Below are positions 1 to 12,499 of a stretch of DNA of 64,000 nt, one piece after another. Each line of letters starts with the position of its first letter. The stretch's first letter is position 1. The stretch lies in contig JAWUZG010001071.1 in assembly GCA_036785705.1 (NCBI GenBank), positions 62,001 to 126,000 on the forward strand. Reading direction: 5' to 3'. Below the pieces are notes generated by a model. That model did not search any database. It was given only the letters and a program-made list of their open reading frames with translations, and was not told where the DNA came from. The translations under genes and the position numbers were made by a program. This stretch comes from Acanthornis magna (taxonomy: Eukaryota; Chordata; Aves; Passeriformes; Acanthizidae).

Positions 1-2309
1 GCTTTTAAGGTACTGTAGGTTTGCCTGGTTGTAGCATCTTCCTTTTTCAACCAGATTCAATTGGATCGGGCCAGTTTCCTTGACCTGAATGTATTATTCC
101 TATGCTTTCTATATTAATGAAATTAATTGAATGTAGTGTCAACAGTGGCATTTTTGTCTCTGTGTGTGAGGCAAACAGCTGTGAAGTCGGTCAGACTTCG
201 CATGTCCTGTGAGCAAGTGTGACATAACTGGGAGGCAACAGTTGTGGACAGAGTCCACTGTTTAGTGAAGCACTCTAGAACCCTGAGAGATGAAAGGCAG
301 TGCATAAATGTGAAATATTATAATTAGTGAGCAGGATCATTGCCAAAAACCTCTTATTGTTCTCATTTGCAGGAATGTGTGCTGCTCTCTTAATTTAAAA
401 AGTAATTCAGATAGCTTAAGAAGGTTTATTGGCTCAGTGAGGGAGAACCTTAGCTAAGAGGGATGTTAGAAGCACCTTTTTTCATTCTTATTAAAAAAGC
501 TCAAATATGGGGGAAAAATTGTCTTGTAACGGCCAGGTGGCCTTACAAGGTTTTTTCCTATGTTTACTGAGTCCACTTTGCTAAATCCACCTTTGTGGTG
601 TGGTGTGCTCTCATGCAAAGATCCCCCAACAAAGTTGAAATGCTCAAATATTTTTAAGATCATTGTTTTTATGAGACATTTATGGTTTTATGTTTTCAAA
701 GCTAGGGTCTGTGCAGCTAGCTGACAATATAAAATGGAAGTAGTTCAACCCTTGCAGGGAAGCAGGAGTGAGCTGTGTATGCTAAAGTTAACCCAAAGTA
801 TGAAAATGTCATGAGATGTGCATAAGAGATGTAGACTGAAATAACTTCCCCCAAATCTTGGGTTAATTTAGTTTTTAGTTGGGGCTTATTTTGTAATTTT
901 GTAGTGGTTTTTGATCTGTTAATGCTGATGAACTCTTTGACGTTTCTGACTTTTACTTTGTTTTACTTTCTAGAAGTTAAGATGTTAGAAAAAAATGCAT
1001 GTCTTTGGGACAAAGACAAAATCAAGAGCCTTATATCATTGTAGGAGTATTTCTAACGTCCCTATTTTTGTATATCACCATCTGCAATGTGTGTTTGGCT
1101 TGAAAACCTGACTCAAGGACACTGTCTGCTCCTGGCCTCTCCTCTTTGTCCAGAAAGAAAGGCGACAAAGCAGATATCTTACCAATCCTTATTCAGAGGC
1201 TGCACTTCTTGGGCTTTAAAGGAAGGTGAGGTAGGTGTCCCTCTTGTCCTACCATTCCAGCACCATAGTTCATCCGAGGATGAGCAGTTTGCTAAATTTT
1301 TGGTAGCTTCAGCTTATATAATTACCTGTAGCCAAATTCTGGTCATAATTAATGTACTATAGAGATATTTGGCCATAGACCTGGGAAGGATAATAAGGCT
1401 GTAGAGGCAGCACTTTTACAGGTTGCATTATTTTTCTATCTTTAGTACTAAATGGGCAAGGTAAAATGTGTTGAATTCTCCTTGCATGTAAACAGCTAAG
1501 TCTAATTTCCAGGTTCTAGCTTCTCTTTTGTAGAAGTTAGACCAAAACAGGAAGCAGGAGGGAAAAAAAGAGAATAAAATGGCATGCATCTTTCTTTCAA
1601 TGTTTTCTAAATTATACCAAGGTCAGCAGGCCAGAACAGTTGGTATTACTGTACCTTTCCTGGCATTATTAAATGTTTTGCATCCTGTTCATATACCATC
1701 TGTTTAGTTGTTCAGTGATATAATGACCAAAATGAAAAGCAAAGACATTTGCACTGGCATTGTATAAAATAGACTGCTGGAAATTCAGAGCAGTTCCTTG
1801 CCTACTTTGAGTAAGATCCCTTGTTTATTCTGGTAAATGACTCACTTGGGCAGTTACTGCCAGCATTTTGGAAGATTGCATGCCCAGCATTTTTACATGC
1901 CGAATGTTCAGCATGTATATACAGCATGTTATATAGTTGAAACTGGCACACACAAGGACCAGATTTTCAAAGGTCCTTGGATTTCACACAGGTTTTGCAC
2001 TAAGGCTGCATTCCCAAAAAACTGAATATCAACAAGAACTCATATTTTGAAAAGCCTGACAGCTTAGAAAGAATTGTTTTGTTGCCTAAAATAAAATGAA
2101 GCAAGAGTTTGCTTCCTGGCAGTGTCTGCAGAGGATGGGAAAATTCTGGCCAGGGAGAGTAGTAACAGATAACTGTTGCTCTTGGTTGCTCCTTTGAAGT
2201 GTGAGCACTCTGAGAAAGCCTAACTCTTTTCAGGAGCGATGTCCTCCCAAAGTGAGCTCTTACACCTAGACTGGAGGAAATCTGGCATATATGGAAAAAA
2301 GAAGGCAAA
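1..2309. other. Unique non-coding sequence, no gene seen
   Basis: AT-rich, CpG-poor vertebrate-type sequence. Short open frames occur on both strands but none has a recognisable domain, and none is joined to a convincing pair of splice sites. Around 1875-1930 the short word AGCAT/GCATG recurs several times (GCATGCCCAGCAT, TTCAGCATGTATATACAGCATG). This may be chance or a small regulatory cluster. I see nothing else that can be supported. Confidence 0.7.
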
Positions 2310-2374
2310 CCCCACACTTTTAAGGCTGTGGAAAATAATACGTATTCTTTGTATTGTTTAACCAAATACAGAGA

Positions 2375-2500
2375 TTGTTGTCCAGAGAGCTGGTGGATGC
2401 CCTGGACATGTTCAAGGTCAGGTTGGGCGAGGCTCACCCCAAATGTTGTGGGTGTGGAATGGCAGCACCTTTTCATTCCATATGATCTTCAGGTGTGTTC
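2375..2500 (+). mobile_element. Degraded CR1 LINE 3'-UTR fragment
   Basis: The stretch CCAGAGAGCTGGTGGATGCC, then ATGTTCAAGGTCAGGTTGGG, then ATATGATCTTCAGGT follows the order of the CR1 3' untranslated region (the 'cagagaagctgtggatgcc / ttcaaggccaggttgga / gatgatctt' blocks) on the plus strand. Similarity decays at both ends and the terminal TTCTATGATT repeat is not seen, so this is an old 5'- and 3'-eroded copy. It ends about 190 bp before a second, better preserved CR1 in the same orientation. The short open frame 2328-2513 is an accident of this fragment. The family call is from memory of the consensus, not an alignment. Confidence 0.65.
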
Positions 2501-2689
2501 CCCTGTACACTGATTGCATAAGGACAAGCCGGGGTAGAACACTCTGAACAACACAACTCTTAATCAGCTATCAGTTCTCACTTTTCCCACACACAGACTG
2601 TTTGATTGGCCTTTACACTGAGAAATTTCCACAAAAGGGAAGGCAATAGAGCCTTTATTTCAGACTCAAGTTCTGCAGTACCTCATGTG

Positions 2690-3352
2690 AACAGGCTGAG
2701 AGCAGCCCTGGGGAGAAGGACTTGGGGGTGCTGGTGGATGTGAGGCTGGATATGAGCCAGCCAAGAAAATCAAAAATACCCTGAGCTACATCAAAGAGAG
2801 AGTGGCCAGTGGAGTGAGGGAGAGGATTCTGCCCCTCTCCTTTGGTGAGACCCCAGCTGGGGTGCTGCATCCAGCTCTGGGGTTCTGAGCACAGCAAGGA
2901 CTTGGACCGGTTGGAGTGAGTCCAAAGAGCACCACAGAGATGATCAGAGGGATGGAGCACTTCTGTGAAGAAAGACAAAGAGAATTGGGATTGTTCAGCC
3001 TGGGGAAGAGGTGGCCTTGGGGAGATCTTGTTGCAGCCTTCCAAGACCTAAAGGGAGCCTAAGAAATACAAAGAAGGGCTTTTTCCAAGGGGAAATGTCT
3101 TTAAACTGAAAGAGAGTAGATTTTGATTAGATATGAGAAAGAAATTCTCTACTGGGAAGATGGTGAGGCATTGGAACAGTTTTCCCAGAAAAGGTGTGTA
3201 TGTCCCATCCCTGAAAGTGTAAAAGCCCAGGTTAAGTGAGGGTTTGAACAACCTGGTCTAGTGGAAAGTGTCCCTGCTCATGTCAAGGTGGTTGGAATTA
3301 AATGATCTTTAAGGTCTCTTCCAACCAAGCCATTCTATGATTCTGTGATTTA
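2690..3352 (+). mobile_element. CR1 LINE, 5'-truncated: RT C-terminus plus full 3' UTR
   Basis: This is a non-LTR retrotransposon copy in sense orientation. The segment 2713-2760 translates as EKDLGVLVDVRLDMSQ, the conserved C-terminal part of the CR1 ORF2 reverse transcriptase. An in-frame stop follows shortly after. Downstream come typical CR1 blocks: CAAAGAGAGAGTGGCCAG near 2790, GATGATCAGAGGGATGGAGC near 2940, TTGTTCAGCCTGGGGAAGAG near 2991, GGTGGTTGGAATTAAATGAT near 3287 and the tail TTCTATGATTCTGTGATT near 3334-3351. Length is about 660 bp of a full element of several kb, as usual for 5'-truncated CR1 insertions. The reading frame is broken by substitutions and the copy is inactive. The long minus-strand open frames across it (2655-3044, 3048-3251) are shadows. 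Confidence 0.95.
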
Positions 3353-3719
3353 AGATAATAAATGGTAAAATTTCTGTAATTAAAAAAAATAAGGTTTCCT
3401 TTCTGATAATGACAATTACATGAAATCTATAAACAAAAATTACAATGTATTTAAAGTGGTTTTGTGTTTGTGTGGACGAGTCAAGGGTAACTTCTGAATG
3501 AGTTTTAATAAAGGTAAGTGCATGCTGGAGGTACTATAAAAATCCCAGTTTGCTGATGAAACTGATAAATTATGAAAATTGATGCCAATAATTTATTTTT
3601 CTGTTGATACTGAGATTAGCACTTGCAGACAGAGAGTTAAAGTTCATCATTTAAGAGTGCCAGAGGCACTGCTGGGCTATGTTTACAAGCCTTTTAATGA
3701 CTCTGGTAGGTGATGCCAC

Positions 3720-3840
3720 ATGAATATTCGTTTTAATGGCATATATTGGTAGGCGAAAAATTGCGACTTGCACGATATAGCCGTCTCTTAAAAATTAAAT
3801 GAACATATGGTAAATGATAGGCATTTTAAAGAAGCTCCAA
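3720..3840. promoter_or_regulatory. Candidate conserved non-coding element (CpG-retaining, AT-rich)
   Basis: Five CpG dinucleotides (3729, 3754, 3764, 3773, 3782) fall within 55 bp of otherwise AT-rich sequence, while neighbouring kilobases have very few. Methylated CpGs decay quickly in vertebrate DNA, so such clusters in AT-rich surroundings often mark constrained elements. The block also contains ATTAAATGA and TTTTAATGG homeodomain-like cores. This is inference from composition only; no alignment was possible. Confidence 0.35.
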
Positions 3841-4140
3841 ATAGTTTCATTACAGTTAGCTGGCAGTGATGGAATTGAAGAGTAATAAGGAGGGAAAGAA
3901 AAGCTTTCCTTCTGTGTGCAGACTGAAACTGTGATTACACTGGTATCTCATGTACAGGATAAGTGGGAAGGGAGGGCTCATACCATGTGAAATTGCTGAC
4001 AAATGTTAAAATCAGTCCTGTATCATGTGCAGAGGCTTTAATCATGTTGCTGACTGCATCTCTTTTTGTGAAAGGGGACACGTCTTGCCTTTGAGGACAT
4101 TTACCTGGCTGGAAAAGCCTTGTTTCCAATTGTTATGCAG

Positions 4141-4260
4141 AGCCGCGTGTCATCCCATTGCCGCAGACTGTGAGCTCGTGATAAGAGCTAATTGACTCGC
4201 AATTCCTTATTTGCATCGCATTTTTGATTCCTGGAAATCAATGAGCAACCTGAAAGTCAT
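4141..4260. promoter_or_regulatory. Candidate enhancer-like element with octamer, GATA and STAT-type motifs
   Basis: Within 120 bp there are six CpGs (4144, 4146, 4162, 4177, 4198, 4217), a GATAAG (4180-4185), a homeodomain core TAATTG (4189-4194), a perfect POU octamer ATTTGCAT (4209-4216) and a perfect TTCCTGGAA palindrome of the STAT type (4228-4236), itself inside the near-palindrome TTGATTCCTGGAAATCAA. No repeat family is recognised. The motif density and CpG retention suggest a conserved regulatory element. Its target and activity are unknown. Confidence 0.4.
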
Positions 4261-5343
4261 GACATTGTAGAGGTCAGTGTGTACACACACACACCAGCAA
4301 CCACAGAATTTGATTAGCTGAAATGGTGACAGGGTTTTTGTACATTTTTTTAGCTTTGATATGAAAAAGAGTTGGACAAGGTAGGTCTGGCTGAGAAGTG
4401 TTTGCTTATCATCTTTTTTTCTCTCTCATAAAACTGCCGGCAGTCTACTCAGGTGCCTTTAAAGCTTGTACTGCTGACAGCAGTTGGAGTTTCTGGGGAA
4501 GTGCTATGATGCTGAGGAAGCAAGTTTAATAATTTCTGACGTTGATCCTATGCTGGTTAAAGAATGTAGGATTTTCAGGACAAGCCTGAGAAAAGATAGG
4601 CCACTGAGGAAGATGCTCTACTACTAAAAACATGTGCTGAAAGCCTGAGGAGTAACTTTTTGTTCTTCCGGAACAGCAACTGTTGTTTCATGCTAAGCAG
4701 GAGTTCTGATGGAAATTCATATAGATTTTCAGGTTCTGCAAAGCCATATGAGGTATTTTGCATGAGTAATGATCACTCCGAAAAAGAGCCTTTCTGCAGT
4801 AAGCTTAAAATCTAGGAGTGTGAATCAAATATAATGCACTGTACATACATCATCATAAGTGGTCTTGATACCCCAGAAAAAGTTTCTCTACACTGATGAT
4901 TTTCATTAACAAGTTGCATGTGAGAAAGGTCAGTAATCCTTGTTCACACAGTGTCTCTAAATTGTCTATTAAAGTGCCTGTTAACAGTGACATCTTTTTT
5001 GAGAGGGAAAAGCCACTTGTTTATGTCTTTTGTCACTAATATGCTGAATGAAGTATTGAACTGAATGGAATGAGGTGGTGTCAGGGGCCAATGATGAGAG
5101 AAAAAGAATTGACAAAAGAGAAGGAAATGATACAGAGAATATGGAAATAAGTAGAAAGCAGAAATCTGTGTGGAAATGGAAAAGTGATCAATATATCTAC
5201 AATTAATTCAGGCTAGGTGACACTGGGAAAAGGAGGCTTCAGAAATCTGCTACTGCGTTTTTGTTTCTGATTTCTTTAAACACGTGTAGTAGAAGAAAAA
5301 TATTGCCAAATACAGGAAAGGCTGAAAAGAAAGTAAATCAAGG

Positions 5344-5393
5344 GGAAGGAAGGAAGGAAGGAAGGAAGGAATGGTGCGGAAGGAAGGAAGGAA
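5344..5393 (+). repeat. GGAA microsatellite
   Basis: Seven perfect GGAA units (5344-5371), the 6-nt interruption TGGTGC, then four more units (5378-5393). The interruption suggests an older array that is less prone to slippage. GGAA is the ETS-family core, and long GGAA arrays can bind ETS factors in other systems; nothing here shows that this one does. Confidence 0.95.
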
Positions 5394-8300
5394 TTATTCT
5401 CTGGAAGTGGGTACATCTGTGTCTTGAACAACAAAAATCATGCTCTTTCTGACTCCACTTCCTTGACACCTGCAAGCAAATGAAATATGTGCTAAAATGT
5501 CCAGTTATATGAAAATTGGTTTGGAAAGGGCAGCTAGAGTAAAATCTAAAATGAAGGCAGGAAAATAACAGAAATCATAAATAACAGGAAGTCATGACAG
5601 GGGCATAATCTTTTCCAGCCTTAATGATTTTATTATTTTATGAGATGTGGTAATACTATGTAAAAATAAGGCTCTCTGTAGAGTTGCCCAAAATAATATC
5701 TAGTAATCATTTGAGACATCCTATGTGGAATGGGTTGGTAAGTTGCAGACCTTACAGTGGTGCTGTAGCCTCGGGAGTGCTGGATTTCAGGGCGAATAAG
5801 CACAGGCAAAGCACATTGCATGCCTGTGGGCAGTAGAAACAAATGCTTCTTAGAGGTCACAAAGCCTCACAAAGAATCAATCTGTAGATACACATGTGCA
5901 TGTGCCATGCATGTGCCAAGATACACTTTGTGATAGAACACTGATAGTGCAGGGCAGTAATGAGGGGCAGCACTGTAGGATTTAATTTGCTATTATTTTA
6001 TTTTACAACCAAGTTTGATGTAGATGCATACTTGAATTTCTTAGGACCTGGAAGATTCTTCAGCCTGTGAAACCACATGATGAGAAGGTGTTTTCCCTGC
6101 CAGGCAGGGCAGGTCTGGCTTCAGACATCTCAGAAGAACATCCTGGTTTGGTCTCTTTGCTGCTTCTGTCTCCTTCTGCTCTGTCTTCTTCCACAATGCA
6201 TAGTGTGTTATGCTATGTCCTGTTGAGGAGCTAAACCATGTCCATTTAACAGTCACTGGGCATTGCCTGTTTGTCAAATGTTTTAATCTGTGAACCAAAT
6301 ACGTGGAATGTGCAGTTAGCTTGCAGGAGTAGGTAGTCATAGGGGTTTACATGGGCTGATTGAGTGGGGTTTTCGCCTTAGTTTTGCGGATGCTGTTGTA
6401 TCATACCATGCTGCTTGTTTTCCAAAATTAAGCAGTATTTTAAGAAAAGAAAGGAAAGAAGCTTCCAGAAGAGTTTGATTTAAAATTACTTCAAGAATCC
6501 TGAACTATTAGCCATTTCATATGGAGCAATGCTAATGTTGTGCAATATGCATTAAAAGGGGAGGGGAAGAATGAAATGCTTTCAAACAAATGACTAATGT
6601 GCACATTAGGACAAGTCTTCTTGCATCTTAGGCATTTTCACTTCTTACATTGTTATGACTACAAGTTCTACATTTATTTACCACATAAAACTTTCATCTT
6701 TAGGGAATGAAAGATTTCCATATTAGCGCAGCAGAAATTTCCTCAAAACTGTTATGATCTTACTTACTAATTAGGAAAATATTTTTGATCCTATGGATTG
6801 AAGAGAGACCAGGAGGTTTTCCATCTAACTAACTAGCTGTTATGCAACATGTGTGTTAAAATATAAATAGTCTTTATATCTCTCTAGTAATTTATTTGAT
6901 ACACAAGTATGAGTGTTATTACCTCATGTGCATGTAACAAAGAGTGTCTCATGTTTTCTTGAATTCTACGTCTGTGAAGCAGAGACACCTTTTTAGTAGA
7001 GCTACTGATTTTCATCAGCTATTCATAACAAAAATACAAACTGATTTTGTTTTTAATATGGAATAGTGATATTTCAGTTTATTTTTTAAATTTTTTAAAA
7101 ATTAATTTTGAACAAACAAGATTTTCCCTGTTCTGAACAGTAAAAACCAAAATCTGAAAGTCATTCAATAGAAGGCATTCTCACACTGGTAGGAATGCAT
7201 GATAAAATGATGTTACAGAAGAGTTTGTAAGAAGATGTAAAATTATATGGATAAGTAGAATATCATGGCAGCTAAGAGTACCAATTTATATTATAGATTC
7301 TCCTGTGTTGAAACAGTAGCACAAGTTATTTTCATTCATTGCAAAATGAAAAGCCCACTCCCTAAGACAGAAATTCTTTTAAAGTTGCTCTGTCTGTTAA
7401 AGAGAATGTTGCAGTAGTGACCCCCTGAGTGCCACATGGGTCATCCTGAGCTCTCCCAGGGGATGCCCAACTCCAGCATGAAAACAGAGTCCCTGCCTTT
7501 GCATGTGTTTAGCTGAAGAGCTTCACCACAAAGGCAAAGCTCTTCAGGTCAGTTCTGGTTGTTTTCAAGGCACTTGGAGAATCCTTCAGTCCCTGTTCTT
7601 ACCTAGTGGCGCTGGGGAGAAAGAGAGGGAAGACACTGTTTTGGTGCTGCTCCCTTGCTCTTCACTTCTTCCAAGGCACTGCTGCTCAGCACTTTGCCCT
7701 GGTACCTCCAGAGGTCCTACTTACTGGTGAAGAGGGTCAGCAGTGCTATTTGCTGTAAGCTTCGCAGTATTTTTTTCTTTTTTTAAAATGAGTAAATAAT
7801 GTATAGCATCACCACCAGTGTTGTTCTAGCTTTTGTTGATCTCTGTATCTGATCTTCACCAGGCTGGGACATTTTGTGGGGAGGCAGAGAATGACACAAA
7901 AATGTTCTAGCAGTAGATGGTGAGCAAAGTCTGTAGCATGAAGCCATCTGTGGCTTCTCTCTTGTGGTGGCACGATAGATCTGTTAAGGAGACTTTTGGA
8001 GGACTAGGAAGCTAGAATGGATTTTAATGATTTATTTTCTTTGAAGAGAGGTACTTGGCATTTGATGGTTTATGCAATAATGAACAAAATTTTAATATGT
8101 TGCAGGTTGTTGTCTGACACTTTCCCAGGATAGATTGCATGTCAGGCCTTTTATACTGTAAATATTTAGGAATAGCAGTGTTTGAAAAGAGAGACTTGGC
8201 TATTCTACTAGCTTCACAGAAGTTTTCTTGCTTAAAGCAAGTGTATCAAAGGATTATAATTAGTGCAACAGAAAAGAGAGTAAATATTTCAGTGTTAGGT

Positions 8301-10070
8301 GTTTGAGTACTATTGTTTTGTGTTGGTCTTCTTTGAAAAAAACTTCATTTGGTGAAACTGGAGGACAAAGTGCAGTGGGCAGTGAGTTGAGTGCTTTGCA
8401 GGGTACATCACTCAGAAGGAAGAGGGCACCTGGGCTGCCTCACAAAGCTGGAGGAGACAGGTGCTGACTTGACCTTTGGTGATTCCTTCTTAGTGTTCTT
8501 GGGTTGTTTTTGGTTTTCCGGGTGTGCTGCCAGGAAGACTCGAGAATGGACTTTGCACTGTCTCCATAAGAGAAACACTGTGCCTCTCCCACCTCTCAGT
8601 GACATTGTACTACCTCATTTTTAGCAGCTTACTAAAGCAGAGGTTTAGCCTCATCCTGGCATGCCAAAGATCCCTTCTACTCTGTGATGTCTGTAAGAGA
8701 CAGAGTTGGTCAAACACTTTGTGTGACCGAAACAAAGTTCTTGTGCTGCAACAACAGAGTGAGTCAAAATCTGTGTGTGGAAACTGTAATTCTCTCCCTT
8801 CCACTGGAGAGGTCATGTGGTTTTGAAGGTGCCTGCTCAGAAACCAATGTGACAGGTCCAAACCTAGTAAACCAGTGATGGTCTTTTTCACAAGATGTTT
8901 GCAATTTGGGGTAATTTTTTGTTACATGTTTTTCTAATCAGGCTTTACAAACAAAAGAATTTGAATTTACAAGCCTTTATTCTTTCATTCAATCCTCTTA
9001 ATTTAAGTTGATTTTGACCTATTCCAACTCTATTAATGATAAAATTGAAGAGGTGTTTTTGGCTACTGTTCATAAATATACAATGATCTACAGTGTTTTT
9101 TACTGAATAGAATTTGAATTTAAAATACCTAAAAGATTAGTATTGGAGTCACGTAATCTTATCTCAAATATCCCTTTCTTTAGTATGGGAGCTGGTTTCA
9201 ACTTTTCTAATACTTAACTCTTTTGCCTTGTAAATAATGCATATGCACTATGTGACTATTAAGAATTTAGTCTATTGTCTCCTATTTTTCTAATTTATAT
9301 GGTCTTCCTGATATGAAATGAAGAAGATTCTGGGCATATTCCCCCAGGACAGGAAAACTGCTAGTAGAATTCAATACTCTCTCCTACAGAAATTTGAATA
9401 TATTTCGAATGCATTAAAATTGATCTTAAAAGGCAGCATTCTTTGTGGAAAGGTATCACTGTACATTTGCAACAAGTTAAAAAAGTATTATTTATGTTCT
9501 AGAAGTTTGCTGTTAGCTTTCAACAGTCTTAAAACTCAGAAAATTACTTTCAGAAGTCATTCTGCAGTGTATTAGGATATCAATATAGCTCAGGTTTTAC
9601 TTGTTGCAAATGTGATTCTTGATATCACTTTGCAAGCAAATGCACTGTGCCCAGGGCTACAGCATCCACTGAAAAATGCCTTCCTGGACACTGCAAGGAC
9701 ACAGATGCAGTCTGGGCTGATTTCCAAGCTACTATGTCTGAAAATTCACCACATCACCTCTGCCAGCTCCTCTGTTTTTTGAAGGGATGAACTGAGGGGC
9801 ACTGGGCATCCCACAATTGTGTATGGTGTTCCGTAGGTAGTTTTTTCAAAAGTGTAAAATTTTTGAAGTAAGGAAATCCTCCCTTGAGGCTCAGGCTGGC
9901 ATACCATTTATGTACAAGTAAATAATGTGCAGCCTTTCAAAGGCAACACAAATTGTGAGTAAAAAAATTACCTATCTGTGTGAAGATTGATAGAGTAGGC
10001 ATCGAATTTTGTTCTGTAAAAATGCCAATAAAGATGGAAGGTGAGTCAAGCTGCTTTATACACCACCCCC
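5394..10070. other. Unique non-coding sequence, no gene seen
   Basis: No repeat family, RNA gene or coding exon is recognised. The tandem word GCATGTGCCA(T/A) is repeated twice at 5898-5919. Open frames near 8391-8891 lie on both strands over the same DNA, with no protein-family resemblance, and look like chance. Confidence 0.65.
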
Positions 10071-10087
10071 AAAAAAAAAAAAAAAAA
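10071..10087 (+). repeat. A17 tract preceded by C5
   Basis: CACCACCCCC followed by seventeen A. It could be the fossil tail of a retroposed sequence, but nothing recognisable lies immediately upstream and no target-site duplication is evident. It is listed as a simple repeat only. It is one of only two A-runs of ten or more noticed on the plus strand. Confidence 0.9.
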
Positions 10088-12499
10088 GTTAAATAGACCT
10101 AAATGAAACCCTAAACTGCTCTAGGTGTATTAATATAAAATGGTAAAGTCATACAAATGGAGCAACATATCTGAGACAAGACTGTGTATAATAGTAGTTT
10201 CCTGAATAAAATAGCAATAATGCCAGATTCTTATAGACCGTTATTCACAATCTAGAAGATAACTTTCTAAATATTTTTAGTTTACAGCATATAAATAAAT
10301 CAAAGAGTAAAATAATTGTATGTCAGACCATATGCTATCAAAGTATTTTACTGTGTAAGGGGCCTTAGAGATCCTGTATCACTTAATCATTTCATAAATA
10401 TAGGTTTTCATTGAATATTAAATGTATGCACAGTAAAGGCGAGTAATATGAATAGTACCAAAGTGACACATCCTGCAGTAGTAAATAATCCAGATAACTA
10501 AATTGATATACTCAGGGATACTTAACTGGCACATTTTGAGTTGTATTGAACAGTTACATGTATGGCAGTGTAGTATATCTCTTATTAGAGGTGGACTTTG
10601 ACTCCGTTTCCACCAGTTACAATTTATTAAGTTGAAGAGTGACTACTTTTAAACTCAGCTAATTAATTATTAGCTTAATACTTGGCAGTGTTGTTACTTT
10701 GCAACAGGCTCTAAATCCAAGTTATTTATGATGGTAGTTCAGGCACTGCAAGGGATCAGTTTTCATGAGCTCTGAGTTACTGGGGTTTGTGGATCAGCAC
10801 ACACTCAGTCATGTACTCAGTAAGAAGAAAGGAAAGCGGAGCAGAGATGAGGAAATAATTGTGAAAGAATGTGGTTCCCACCATGGTGCAATGGCAGCAG
10901 GAATTGTATCAGGCACACAAAATTAGCATCTTCATTTTTAGAGGCAAAATCCTATTTTACAATCACAATTACTTTCAGCAGGGGCGTGAATGTGCATGAA
11001 TTTATGGTTGGATCAGGAGTCCCACATGCCATGCAATCCTAGGCTCTTTAATTGGGACTTGCACAGAGAAATCGGAGCATCTGTGCTAAATTTTACTGAC
11101 ATTATGCTATCAGGAAACCCAAGCATCTGATTTAGTGCCATAACTTTAGGAACTGAACCCCTCCTTCCTATATATAGCCAAAAATCTGAACAGACAATCT
11201 ACACATACGGTGCCACATCTTGATTCTGCCTTAATTTAATGAAATGGTGCATTTAGAATTAAGTGATGGCAGAGTTTGGCCCATCATTTAGCCAGTGTTG
11301 TTATGAGTAATGGAAGGTGGCAATTAAAAGTCTGTCCTGCAGGGGAATTTTGGGTTTCATGTGAAAGATGCTGGGAGGAGGAAGCTGTGGGGCTGGGGGA
11401 GGGCACACAGGCTGCTTCCAGCTGGTGTGAAGGGCTGATCTGCTGTGCATTCATTGCCCCTTGGTTTTGTCACAAGCAAACTTGTTCAAATAGGTTTTCA
11501 AAGAAAACCAGAAAATGGGTCTGTCTTAAGCTCCAGTGTTTCTATCCTCTGAAACTCTCCTTTCTTTTTCATCACCTTCCTTCAGAGGTGAGCCATAATT
11601 AAGCTAAAAATAACAAAGCTGCTTCAGATTTTATCTCCTCTGGTGTCTCACTGCACCTGAGAGGTTAAAGCATTTATTTTACAAAAGAAACCCACATACA
11701 GAAAATTTTGGTTTTGTTTTGATGTTATGTGTACTGATGATCATGAATGAACATATTTTATGAGTATTAAATATTGCAGGCTAGGTTCAACCATAATAAT
11801 TGGTAAGTTTCCTGGAATTGCATGAATATATAATGAATTTTTATTAGACTTAATAAAAAAATTGAAGGAAATTTTATGCATAGATATGTATCCAGAATTT
11901 TATTAAAAATGTAAATGCATTATAAAGCAGTAAAAGACAATAATGTCTACCAAAAATATATATTACAATATTTTGTTTTGGATAGTGTTAATTTGTGTCA
12001 AATTCAAGCAATTGATAATTCTGTTTTTTTCTCTTTTTTTTTATTGAAGCTGATTGTGGGTGGACTAATTTACTCTTGGGACATGAGTACCTGTCCAGGA
12101 GAGCTCTGGGGGACGTTTCGCTATCAAGTCCCTCAGTTGCATTCCTAAATTCAGGTGAAGATGAATCTGTCTTCTGTCTTGTCTTTCCTTTTCGGCTTGA
12201 GCAAGTCTTGCTGCAAGTGAATGTGTTAAAATAGAGTAAAAGAGGAGGCATGAAACTGATTTTTATCCCCAGGCTGTAGTCACATGTCACAGATCAAGAT
12301 TATAAGAAACTGTGGGCTTCAGTATGGCAGGGAGCAGACACTGCTGTGGCTCCTGTAGGTTCTGTTCCTATGGGGGAAATGATCAGGCTTGGTCCTTCAG
12401 CCTGTCTCAGAGAGGAGTTCTGTGTGTCATTGCGCTCACACATTGTACAGAGCCCTGTCCTTAGGACATCATTTTAACATGAACTCTTTGATTTCTTAC

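Larger units (their letters stand above)
3353..5343. other. Unique non-coding sequence with candidate regulatory blocks
   Basis: No coding or RNA gene is recognisable. The segment is mainly AT-rich. Two short subregions, 3720-3840 and 4141-4260, stand out for retained CpG dinucleotides and dense factor-like motifs and are listed separately. A small (AC)6 lies at 4283-4294. Confidence 0.6.

Noticed and set aside
2000..2476. 158-codon open frame on the minus strand, the longest in the window
   Set aside because: No domain resemblance; partly antisense to a CR1 fragment. In 64 kb of vertebrate DNA an open frame of this size is expected by chance.
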